Source of the DNA: Halobacillus litoralis
GTDB lineage: Bacteria > Bacillota > Bacilli > Bacillales > Halobacillaceae
Length of the DNA: 64,000 nucleotides
Assembly: GCF_004101865.1 (NCBI RefSeq)
Contig: NZ_CP026118.1
Coordinates: 1,629,001 to 1,693,000 of the forward strand
Direction: 5' to 3'
The notes under the pieces were generated by a model. That model did no database searches and was not told where the DNA came from. It saw only the letters and a program-made list of their open reading frames with translations. Each line of letters starts with the position of its first letter. Position 1 is the first letter of the stretch. A program made the position numbers and the translations under genes. This document shows, piece after piece, positions 8,855 to 16,239 of the stretch.

Positions 8855-9830
8855 TAAGTTCCTCTGTATATCGATAGGCCATATAAATGAATTGCTGTTT
8901 CTTCAATGCACTGACTCTTAAAAATGGCAAACACATATATAATGAATTAATCAGGAAGCGGTAGGCTGTCGCCGATGGATCATAAATAAACCCTTGTTTT
9001 GAAGCATAGTCAGAAAACCGGTGGTGAAAGTCATTAGTGAACTCCTTAAGAGATGAAAATGACTCTTCCATCTCTTCCAAATAATTTTCATCAATGACAT
9101 CATCAATATTTATTTTCAACTTGTGGAAACTTTTTTTCCAATAAGTAGACCACTGGTTGATGAAACCACTATGCTTTTCCGCAAAGAGAACCATCGAAGA
9201 ACGTTCTGCTTGATAGTGCTTTTCAAACTCCGCTTCGCTGTAAGATAACCCTTGTTTTTTTGAAAGTTCAAAAAACCCATGTACATGTGAAATGAAAGAG
9301 AAATAACCTTTGTTCTTGCCGTCTTCCTTATACACTTCAGAGACGTAATGAAATAAAACCGGAAAAGCGTGGGAAAGCTTGATATTGTGTTTATGGATAT
9401 ACATATATAAATCTGTAAGTAATGCCCGTGCTTCAAATCTCATTTCATTGAACAAGTCGGTTATTTCTCTGTTGTGATAGAAGAAATGGTGATCGACCAT
9501 TTTAATTGTTCCATGCTCTTCAATCGCCGATGCTTCTTCCTTATTTTCCAACTTAGCCAAAGTCGAGGCATTTCGTTCATACTTCTGTATCAGCTGCCGT
9601 TCCAGCTCTTCGTTGATCAAAATCTCATTCATCACCTGATTAATGTCATCCTTCGCTCTCCTGATTACCGATGCCTTCGTATCCTCATCGAATGTAATCT
9701 TCAAGTGAGGTCCGCCTTCCCAGGATCTCGACAGGAAATAGCGATCGACACAAGCTAATATAGTAGTAAGTTTATGAACCAATCGAGCGTCTTCCTCAGC
9801 GTTATAGTTGAAAATAAGCAGACCCTTCAT
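8817..9830 (-). CDS. Divergent LanB-C superfamily protein, candidate pyridine-forming [4+2] enzyme
   Basis: This 337-residue protein directly follows the precursor gene. It begins MKGLLIFNYNAEEDARLVHK and has the family motif in the form RYFLSRSWEGGPHLKITF near residues 32-50, which places it in the elimination/pyridine-synthase superfamily. It lacks the RYGG block seen in the protein at 1-441; instead it carries long charged helices. Two members of this superfamily next to a single LanB is the arrangement of thiopeptide pathways, where one eliminates and one performs the aza-[4+2] cycloaddition that ejects the leader. I infer the cyclase role for this copy from divergence alone; it could instead be the eliminase. 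The ATG has a weak GAGG site about 11 bp upstream, probably helped by coupling. Confidence 0.62.
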   Translation of the reverse strand: MKGLLIFNYNAEEDARLVHKLTTILACVDRYFLSRSWEGGPHLKITFDEDTKASVIRRAKDDINQVMNEILINEELERQLIQKYERNASTLAKLENKEEASAIEEHGTIKMVDHHFFYHNREITDLFNEMRFEARALLTDLYMYIHKHNIKLSHAFPVLFHYVSEVYKEDGKNKGYFSFISHVHGFFELSKKQGLSYSEAEFEKHYQAERSSMVLFAEKHSGFINQWSTYWKKSFHKLKINIDDVIDENYLEEMEESFSSLKEFTNDFHHRFSDYASKQGFIYDPSATAYRFLINSLYMCLPFLRVSALKKQQFIYMAYRYTEELNDVTWREQIGIR

Positions 9831-9871
9831 TTCTTAACCATCCTCATTTCACATAGAATTGATGAAACTAA

Positions 9872-10048
9872 TCAGCAAGACCCACAGCATGAACTTGATC
9901 CACAAGTTGAAGTTGCTGAACAGCTGCTTCCTCCACTGCTTGCAGTTGTTTCTGGAATTGCACCTACTTCGTCAAGATCAAGTAGGTCCACTTCCAAATC
10001 AAAGTCTTTTTCTTTTACCTCAGTTTGTTTTGCTGCTTTTTTGCTCAT
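9872..10048 (-). CDS. RiPP precursor peptide, thiopeptide-like, 58 residues
   Basis: A short gene with an excellent AGGAGG site 8 bp before its ATG. The translation has a lysine-rich head, an acidic leader (DFDLEVDLLDLDEVGAIPE, residues 15-33), a TTASSGG linker, and the C-terminal stretch SSCSATSTCGSSSCCGSC (residues 41-58). In that stretch 15 of 18 residues are Ser, Thr or Cys (5 Cys, 8 Ser, 2 Thr). An acidic LDLD leader ahead of a Cys/Ser core is the usual form for thiopeptide precursors. If the core starts at Ser42, the three serines fall at positions 10, 11 and 12, followed by Cys13; counted from Ser41 they are 11-13. It heads the operon, with the modification genes downstream on the same strand. 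The exact cleavage site cannot be read from sequence. Confidence 0.93.
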   Translation of the reverse strand: MSKKAAKQTEVKEKDFDLEVDLLDLDEVGAIPETTASSGGSSCSATSTCGSSSCCGSC

Positions 10049-10232
10049 GTTTTCTTCCTCCTATTTATGGGTGATTTGATCTTACAATTGAAGTATATCG
10101 AGGATTCAATAGCCATAATCATCATTCTCATAAGACGGGGCTTAGAGTACTTCTCTGATGATATACACGGCCGTCCATCACACTTGTTATTTCATAAGTG
10201 AGGACATTTCTGCACCATTAGACAATATGAAA
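10049..10232 (-). promoter_or_regulatory. Upstream region of the RiPP operon
   Basis: The 184 bp before the precursor gene must hold the operon promoter, because a terminator closes the preceding gene. I see two short palindromes, AGAGTACTTCTCT (10144-10156) and ACGGCCGT (10167-10174), that could be regulator sites. There is also a weak candidate -35 TTGAAT with TAAGAT 19 bp later, close to the gene. None is convincing enough to name a promoter, and no regulator gene is visible in the cluster part inside the window. Confidence 0.3.
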
Positions 10233-10290
10233 AAGCGCCTTTCTTCCACGTCGCTGGTAATTTAACGACGTGAGAGAAAAGCGCTCTGTA
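10233..10290 (-). terminator. Intrinsic terminator after the VOC gene
   Basis: A two-part stem: AGCGC (10234-10238) pairs with GCGCT (10281-10285), and CACGTCG (10247-10253) pairs with CGACGTG (10266-10272). A U-tract follows on the minus strand. It separates the VOC gene from the RiPP operon, so the latter needs its own promoter. Confidence 0.8.
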
Positions 10291-10345
10291 AAAAAGAAGA
10301 ACTCTCATGATAAGGATTCTTTTAGATTTCTTCCCCATAAGTATG

Positions 10346-10741
10346 CTATTTTGCGTTTTCATCTGGTTGATGGAGGCCAAAAATGTTCCCTTCTGTATCT
10401 ATATAGTATCCCTGCCAGGCCATTCCAGGCAGAGCGTACTTAGGCATTGCGACCTTACCCCCATTTTCCAGGATTTTCGCCTCTACAGCATCGTAATTCT
10501 CCACTCCCAGTGTGCATGCATAGGCATTCAAAGCTTGATTCAATTCCGGAGGAGCACTTTGCCTTTTCATCAAAGCTCCGTTAATTCCCGGCTCCTTTTC
10601 ATCCCCGGTCACAGCTCCCAAATAAGGCATGCCCGCATATTCGCTCCAATCTTCAAAAGTCCATCCAAATACATCACCATAAAATTTCTCCGCCCGTTCC
10701 ATATCGTCTACATGAATTTCAAAATGAACGATTCTCCCCAT
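10346..10741 (-). CDS. VOC family protein (glyoxalase/bleomycin-resistance fold)
   Basis: The 131-residue protein starts MGRIVHFEIHVDDMERAEKFY and continues with VFGWTF, the usual opening of a VOC beta-alpha-beta-beta-beta module. The second module ends with GYYIDTEGNIFGLHQPD. His6 or its neighbour and a Glu could serve as metal ligands, but ligand positions are not certain. Proteins of this type are often annotated as glyoxalases or dioxygenases; the substrate is unknown. It has a good AGGAGGA site and sits behind a hairpin-rich 288-bp region. Its closeness to the RiPP operon is probably accidental because a strong terminator lies between. A resistance role is possible but has no direct support. 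Confidence 0.85.
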   Translation of the reverse strand: MGRIVHFEIHVDDMERAEKFYGDVFGWTFEDWSEYAGMPYLGAVTGDEKEPGINGALMKRQSAPPELNQALNAYACTLGVENYDAVEAKILENGGKVAMPKYALPGMAWQGYYIDTEGNIFGLHQPDENAK

Positions 10742-10824
10742 AATGTCCTCCTGTTAAATAAAATATTGATTCTCGAATACATATTCGATTCCCAGCGTTT
10801 ATTCTCCTTCTTTACTTTCAGACT

Positions 10825-10965
10825 ATGTCAGCCCATGGTTTTGTCCATGCCAAAGTGCAAGCACCTTGGTCAGCCTCGACATGCTTCAGAGGATCCGTAC
10901 CGTGAAGCGGTTTTCCTTCACGAGGCGGAATGCTGTAAGACATCGAGAGACCAGGCGCTCTATAT
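10825..10965. other. Hairpin-rich intergenic stretch, possible structured RNA
   Basis: Between ltaS and the VOC gene three compact inverted repeats follow each other: CATGG/CCATG (10834-10849), CCAAAGTGC/GCACCTTGG (10850-10869) and CGTGAAG/CTTCACG (10901-10922). The motif GTCAGCC occurs twice (10827-10833 and 10870-10876). The region is richer in GC than other gaps here. On the minus strand it would be the 5' leader of the VOC mRNA; on plus it would be a separate small RNA. I cannot match it to a riboswitch class I know. Confidence 0.35.
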
Positions 10966-10978
10966 AATTTCATTGAAA

Positions 10979-11022
10979 AAAAGCTTGCAGAAAAACACTG
11001 GGTTTCTCTACAAGCTTTTATC
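10979..11022 (-). terminator. Intrinsic terminator after ltaS
   Basis: AAGCTTG and CAAGCTT arms with an inner AGAAA/TTTCT pairing enclose a short loop, with a T-rich run on the minus strand directly behind the ltaS stop. Confidence 0.8.
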
Positions 11023-11029
11023 TGATACT

Positions 11030-12946
11030 TTATTCATTTTGCTGGGAAGACTCTTTTTCTTTTTCCTCAATCATTTCGGTTTCATCAAGGTAACGAAGCA
11101 AATCTCCATAAACAATCGAATCAGATAACGCAAGTTCCTCTTCTGCTTGTTTAAATCCAGGAGCACAAGCATCTGCTTCTACTTCTTCACCTGATTCTCT
11201 ATCGAAACAGCTTTCATTCACACCAACATATTCTTCATTGGCGAAGCCACCGTCACGTGTAATCATCATCTCACGACGGTCTTTACTGAATAAATCCTGC
11301 CCGAATTGAACTGGATTTTCATCTTTCACACCAAGAAGGTTCATGATGGTCGGCCGTAAATCAATCTGTCCGCCAACCGTATCATGTTCTTGTGGTTCAA
11401 TACCTTCCCCGATCATAAGAAGAGGGACACGCTGAAGCTGGAATTGTTCATATGCATTAATGTCCTTATCCAGATATTCTCCCATGGCTTGTTGGTGGTT
11501 TTCAGAAATGCCGAAATGGTCGCCATAAATAACCAGAATCGTATCATCATACAAATCGGACTTCTTGAAATCCTCGACGAATTGTTTTAATGCTTCATCT
11601 TGATAACGAATCGTTTGGAAGTAACGGTTCAAGGTTTCACTGGAAGTATTCCCTTCTTCAATGAATTTCTTATCTTCAGGAAGGGTGAATGGATGGTGGT
11701 TCGTCAAAGTAATCATCTTGTTATAGAACGGCTGATCCATTTCTTTCATCTTATCTAAAGAGTCACTGAAGAAATATTCGTCCAAATAGCCCCAACCAAA
11801 AGACTTCTCTTCTGTTACATCATAATCTTTCTTAGAGTAGTACTCATCATACCCTAGAGACTCATACATCACATTACGGTTCCAGAATGTTTCATCATTG
11901 GCATGCATTGTTGAAGACGTATATCCTTTTTCACCTAATACTTCCGGTGTTGCTTCATATTCATTTCCGGAATGAGTGAAGAAGGCTGCCCCGCGGTTCA
12001 ATCCGTAAAGAGAGTTGTCTAACATAAACTCAGAGTCAGATGTACGTCCCTGTTTGACCTGGTGATAGAAGTTGCTGAAATAAGCTCCTTCTTCTTTCAG
12101 GTCATTGAAATATGGGGTGAGCTCTTTGCCATTCACCTTATTATCAACAACAAAGGTCTGCGTACTCTCAAGGGATAAAACGATCACGTTCTTCCCTTCA
12201 GCGACGCCGGTCATATCACTGTTCGGTTCCGTCTTCTTTTCATTCAAATAATTCAATGCCGGAACAAGTTCATTGCTGTCCGCGAAAGTTTTCTTGGCCT
12301 CTGTCTGGCCCTGCAGGACGATGTCATAAGCGTGGAAGTTAAGCACACCGATATATTTAACGAGCAAATTACGATCAAAAGCCCGCTCTAATAACTCCGT
12401 GCGTTCCGTTTGCGCCCAGCCTAAGTTCACTAAGAACAAGGGCACAGCAATAACAGCCAAAATCAAGCCTTCTTTCCGCTTAGGAATAAAACTTTTGAAA
12501 CGCATCGGTTTCAAATAGAATAATAGAAACGCAGCAATGAAGACATCAATAAACAAGAAAATATCCGTTCCTGATAAAATGTCGGTGATACTGCTGCCCA
12601 TTCCTGCCAGGTTGGCAGCCTGTCCTAACATCGGAATGGTAAGAAAATCATGGTATTCCCGATAGAACAGAACGTTTACATACAACAGCAGCGAACCAAT
12701 AATATACATGCCTAGTAGTCCTCTGCGTCCACCCAGAAGAATACCTACCCCGAATAAGAGAAAAATACTGCTTAATGGGTTAAAAGCTAAAATAGCCGCT
12801 TCATTGGCATTTTCTATATTAAGAGTAAAAATCCCACCTTGAATAAAGGACATCTTCAGCCAGAAGATTGCCATTACAGCAGCATAAATCATAAATTTCT
12901 TTTTAAAAGCGGGTTCTTTCATTTTCGTTTTAAATTTAGAAAACAT
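11030..12946 (-). CDS. ltaS: Lipoteichoic acid synthase LtaS-type
   Basis: This 638-residue enzyme polymerises glycerol phosphate from phosphatidylglycerol into the lipoteichoic acid backbone on the outer face of the membrane. Five membrane segments occupy about the first 190 residues. A linker follows, then the extracellular alkaline-phosphatase-like sulfatase domain. The catalytic threonine lies in VKQGRTSDSEF, and metal-site stretches VIVLSLES and VIYGDHFGISENH are present. The length matches the family. An acidic C-terminal tail (EKEKESSQQNE) fits a salt-adapted organism. The start ATG has GGAGG eight bases ahead. It is monocistronic, with its own terminator. Bacillus species usually hold several paralogues (ltaS, yfnI, yqgS, yvgJ); which one this is cannot be told. 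Confidence 0.93.
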   Translation of the reverse strand: MFSKFKTKMKEPAFKKKFMIYAAVMAIFWLKMSFIQGGIFTLNIENANEAAILAFNPLSSIFLLFGVGILLGGRRGLLGMYIIGSLLLYVNVLFYREYHDFLTIPMLGQAANLAGMGSSITDILSGTDIFLFIDVFIAAFLLFYLKPMRFKSFIPKRKEGLILAVIAVPLFLVNLGWAQTERTELLERAFDRNLLVKYIGVLNFHAYDIVLQGQTEAKKTFADSNELVPALNYLNEKKTEPNSDMTGVAEGKNVIVLSLESTQTFVVDNKVNGKELTPYFNDLKEEGAYFSNFYHQVKQGRTSDSEFMLDNSLYGLNRGAAFFTHSGNEYEATPEVLGEKGYTSSTMHANDETFWNRNVMYESLGYDEYYSKKDYDVTEEKSFGWGYLDEYFFSDSLDKMKEMDQPFYNKMITLTNHHPFTLPEDKKFIEEGNTSSETLNRYFQTIRYQDEALKQFVEDFKKSDLYDDTILVIYGDHFGISENHQQAMGEYLDKDINAYEQFQLQRVPLLMIGEGIEPQEHDTVGGQIDLRPTIMNLLGVKDENPVQFGQDLFSKDRREMMITRDGGFANEEYVGVNESCFDRESGEEVEADACAPGFKQAEEELALSDSIVYGDLLRYLDETEMIEEKEKESSQQNE

Positions 12947-13223
12947 AGTAAAACCTCCGTTATATTAACCTACAAATATAAATTCATCATTTTTATAATA
13001 ATTTAAATCTTATAAACTAAATTCTTTCAATAATTCTGCGAGAAAATACCCACAGCTTTCGTAACAAGATTAATAATAACATAATTTATATAAAAATAGG
13101 CTAAAGTCACGCATGTGTTATATTTATTTAATAATATTACATAATAATTACACGCAAGTTAAAAATTAATCGGAAGGTTTTTTTATAAATATTTTCCTCA
13201 ATAGAATGCTAACTCATTCTGCT
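12947..13223. other. AT-rich gap upstream of ltaS
   Basis: Strongly AT-rich DNA (for example 12970-13020 and 13090-13150) holding the ltaS promoter region on the minus strand. I see no coding frame, repeat or clear hairpin. The ltaS SD GGAGG is at its left border. Confidence 0.5.
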
Positions 13224-14809
13224 TCATTTACTGATATTGATTTCCTTATTCCTGGATATGTACCACTGATAAGCCACCGTCACCCACTCTGAAGGAACAT
13301 CATCCATAGTAGTTTGCCTTACAGGATTGGCGCGATTCACCGTGTTCACCGAAGCTAACCCCAGCACCTTTTGAAAAATCGTTCGAGAAGCTTCCATTTC
13401 AATGATTTTATTCCGTTTAGAAAGGTATAGGTTCGTCGTAAAGCCTCCTGATCTAAATTGCATGAATTGATCATTCATATGATAGCGAGATTGGAAAAAA
13501 TCCATCAAACGAGAAGTCATGATTGTCAAGGATAATAAAAGCGAAATCTGCCACCAGGCCGAATCAATATTGAAAGGCTCAGGCTTCAAGAAATAAAGAA
13601 TGATTGTGGCAATGATCCATAACCAGCTCGGCTTCAGGATGCGAATCCAGAGCGCCCTCTTTGGTAAAGGTTCCATCTGTTCTGTCAAATGATACTCAGG
13701 GAGCAATTCCCCAATCAAGGAATTTACACGCCGAATAGGCAGGAAAGGAAAAAGTGAGCTCACCTCACTATCCTCTCCACTCCCTCCTGCACAAACTAAA
13801 CGAACAGATGCTAACCCCATCATTCGCTTCACAAGTGTTTGCTCAATTAATACGGCTTGAACTCTCTCCTTCTTAATAGAAAAGTAGTTTTCTTCCACTA
13901 CTCCTTTGGTGATATAGATTTGCCCATCATCAGATGCAATCTCATATTTTCCATATTTCACAAATGTCCGGACAATCCCTATTCCTCCAGCGATTAAAAT
14001 GAGAAAGACGAGTGTGACCGCCGTCACCCATGGCGACTCAAGGATAAAGGATACCAATCCATCCACCTGTTTCTTGAAATGGAATTCCTCTGACTTGGAT
14101 AATAAAGAACCGACGAGCGGTATTACGGCTAGAAAACTGAGCGAGGCAAGAGATGCCTTTAATATTTCCTTTTTTGCAGGTGTGAAATGGACTTTTTTAA
14201 CCGAGAAGTTTTCAGATTCCGCTTCCCCCTCAGCAACCCTTTCAACTGATAACGTATTTTCTTCTTTTTCCAAGACCTCTTTCTCAGTCCGCGAATTCTC
14301 TCCTTCCATTTCCTCCAATACTTTAGGTGTTTCAGCAATGGCAGGAGTCGAGGAACCATCCTTGTCTATTTTCATCTGAATTTTAGCTTCCACTGTTTCT
14401 GCTTCCTCATTTCCCAAAACGGGAAAATTTATAGAGCTGTCTTCTCCCTGGATGCTCGTTTCTACTGTCAAAGATGTCACACTGAATAAGCGATGGAAGA
14501 CGTTTGTTTTTCTTCTGACATGTTGAATTTTAGAATAAGGAATCGTCTGTTTTGTTGTGGTAAAAAAACTTCTGGTCATTTGAATGGAGGTCTCTTCTAA
14601 CTTATATGTACGCGCAAACCATTTAATAGGAATCGAGAGCAATGTCATTATAAATAATCCTATAACTACGTAGCGGCCATAAACAAAGAACCAAGCCTCG
14701 GAACCTGCTTTGATTACAAATAAAAAATGAAAAAGAACAAGCTGTTTTTTATTAACTTTCCGAATTCTTGAATCATCATCAAGGGGTGGTTCCGCTTACT
14801 CTCCTTCAT
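13224..14809 (-). pseudogene. ydbT: YdbT-like double PH-domain membrane protein, frameshifted near the N-terminus
   Basis: The natural start is the ATG at 14809, 2 bp after the ydbS stop and behind GAGGAGGT. That frame reads MKESKRNHPLMMIQEFGKLI and hits TAA at 14716-14714. One base of slippage in the T6 run (14722-14727) joins it to the long frame that continues VIKAGSEAWFFVYGRYVVIG and on through the ATG at 14648 to the end at 13224. The joined protein would be about 525 residues, the size expected for YdbT, with bacterial PH (bPH2) modules between membrane segments and an acidic linker near residues 140-185. YdbS/YdbT-type proteins are membrane-associated, and the B. subtilis pair has been linked to antimicrobial resistance. 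The shift may be a real mutation, a slippery site or a homopolymer sequencing error. Confidence 0.8.
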
Positions 14810-14811
14810 TG

Positions 14812-15300
14812 CTATACCTCCTCAACTTTGGCATAGGTGGCGATTTGATTTCGTAGTTCCAGAGCAGTGGCTTCTGGCAAGGCTGGGATCTCATGCACAG
14901 AGCCGATGGTACTCACTTTGATCGTGTACAGTTTGTATTTTCTTAAAAGCGGACCCTGGTGAGTAGAAACAGACTGAATTTTTGTCATGGGAATCAATTG
15001 ATGTTCTTCATGAAGCGCTCCTGATTTCAACTGCAGGAATTCTTCATTGACGTCATAACGCCAATGATTGTATAACAAAGAGGCTTTAAAAAATGACCAA
15101 ACCGTTCCAACAATAGAAAGAATGGTCAAACCAATCAAAACCCATTCAATCCATTTGTACCATGCAAAAAAATCATCAGCGATGAACAGTCCTATAAGAA
15201 TGATAAACATAAGTATGTTCAACAGTGTTTCACTGATCAACCAGACTTTCACACTGTCTTTGGATAATTGTTTCGTTGGGGCTTCAATAAATGAATGCAC
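14812..15300 (-). CDS. ydbS: YdbS-like bacterial PH-domain membrane protein
   Basis: A 162-residue protein with two adjacent membrane segments (LLNILMFIILIGLFIADDFF and WVLIGLTILSIVGTVWSFF) followed by a bPH2 domain that includes HWRYDVNEEFLQLKSGALHEEHQLIPMTKIQSV. This order is the YdbS pattern. I favour the GTG at 15300 as start (MHSFIEAPTKQLS) because AAGGAG lies 8 bp ahead of it; an earlier GTG at 15309 touches that site. The partner ydbT starts 2 bp downstream, so the two are translated together. The partner is interrupted, so the function of the pair may be lost. The molecular role of the family is poorly known. Confidence 0.85.
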   Translation of the reverse strand: MHSFIEAPTKQLSKDSVKVWLISETLLNILMFIILIGLFIADDFFAWYKWIEWVLIGLTILSIVGTVWSFFKASLLYNHWRYDVNEEFLQLKSGALHEEHQLIPMTKIQSVSTHQGPLLRKYKLYTIKVSTIGSVHEIPALPEATALELRNQIATYAKVEEV

Positions 15301-15379
15301 CTCACTCACTCCTTACATAAAATGACAATTCAGTGAATCAATTACTATTCTTTACGTAAGCTATACATCTTCGGTTTCA

Positions 15380-15430
15380 AAAAAAATGAGAGCCCCTAGT
15401 CTCTGTCGAGAAATGGGACTCTCATTTTTA
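15380..15430 (-). terminator. Intrinsic terminator after the DUF1456 gene
   Basis: AAAATGAGAG and CTCTCATTTT arms with extra CCC/GGG pairing and T-runs on both strands. It lies between the DUF1456 stop and the ydbS start. Confidence 0.82.
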
Positions 15431-15466
15431 TTAAGGGCTTTTTAAATTACATATTTTAAATCCTTT

Positions 15467-15985
15467 TTATCCTCTGTTTTTTATCGTCAATCCCTTTAAG
15501 AAGTTTCTGGCGTATTGATCACCGAACTGCCGGTAATTCTTGTGACCTTCTTTCCTTAACAAGCCGCTCACCTCTCCTTTGGTGATTGTAATGCCTGCAT
15601 CGTTCAAAATATCGATGATATCCTCACTCGTTAATTTCAGAGCGATCTTCACTTTTTTCAACATGACATTATTTACGCTCGAGTAGTTCCTGATCGACCG
15701 ATCGGGTTTCATCGGTTCTCCATCTTTCGTTTTCTGAGGTCCTCGTTCAAACGTAATCAGACCATTCAAAAAGGACTCCAGCATGCTGTTCGTACATTTG
15801 ATGTGATCTTCATCTTCATACACTTCATCATCTTCATCGTCATAACTATCCTCTGACTTTGTGAGAACCTTTTGGACTTCTTCTTTCGAAAGGTCAACAC
15901 CGCCAAGCTTGAATATTTCAATCATATCCTGATCTTTTATATCAAGGGCATACCTTAATCTTATCAATATATCGTTATTATCCAT
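15467..15985 (-). CDS. DUF1456 family protein (YehS-like)
   Basis: A 172-residue soluble protein with two related halves of about 65 residues: residues 1-45 (NDILIRLRYALDIKDQDMIEIFKLGGVDLSKEEV) and 105-150 (VMLKKVKIALKLTSEDIIDILNDAGITITKGEV). This duplicated helical unit is diagnostic of DUF1456. A very acidic linker (SYDDEDDEVYEDEDH) separates them. No catalytic motif is visible and the biochemical role of the family is unknown. The ATG has TTGGAGGT upstream. It appears monocistronic, with its own terminator. Confidence 0.88.
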   Translation of the reverse strand: MDNNDILIRLRYALDIKDQDMIEIFKLGGVDLSKEEVQKVLTKSEDSYDDEDDEVYEDEDHIKCTNSMLESFLNGLITFERGPQKTKDGEPMKPDRSIRNYSSVNNVMLKKVKIALKLTSEDIIDILNDAGITITKGEVSGLLRKEGHKNYRQFGDQYARNFLKGLTIKNRG

Positions 15986-16006
15986 TTAATAAACCTCCAA
16001 TAATAT

Positions 16007-16239
16007 TGCCTCATAACACTCCAACAACCTAATAAAAAGTAACCCTGAGTTCTTTATCACCAACGATTGAACGAAAGCTTTTGAATTTTCATGGCCGCAT
16101 TTGTTCTATCAGCAGAACAATCCATTTTGATAAGCGATTGGCTACATCCGTTTGATTAGCTCCCTATTCTACTTTAAACCAAAAAATTTCATTATATTCC
16201 TTACTCACTTCATTTTCGTAGGATAAGCTGCAAAGTTAT
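16007..16239. other. Gap between DUF1456 and alaX
   Basis: About 230 bp with no supported gene. It presumably holds the DUF1456 promoter. I see no strong hairpin or repeat. Confidence 0.4.

Noticed and set aside
1..10048. Class I lantibiotic cluster
   Set aside because: LanB-like proteins are present but there is no LanC cyclase in view, and YcaO plus SagB plus two LanB-C homologues fit azole-containing RiPPs.
9774..10079. Plus-strand frames opposite the RiPP precursor
   Set aside because: They are antisense shadows of the minus-strand precursor gene, which has the start signal and fits the cluster.
10346..10741. VOC protein as self-resistance gene of the RiPP cluster
   Set aside because: A strong terminator separates it and the fold alone gives no link; kept as an ordinary VOC protein.
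10307..11128. 273-residue plus-strand open frame
   Set aside because: It runs antisense across the VOC gene, the hairpin region and the ltaS end, has no ribosome binding site and resembles no protein.
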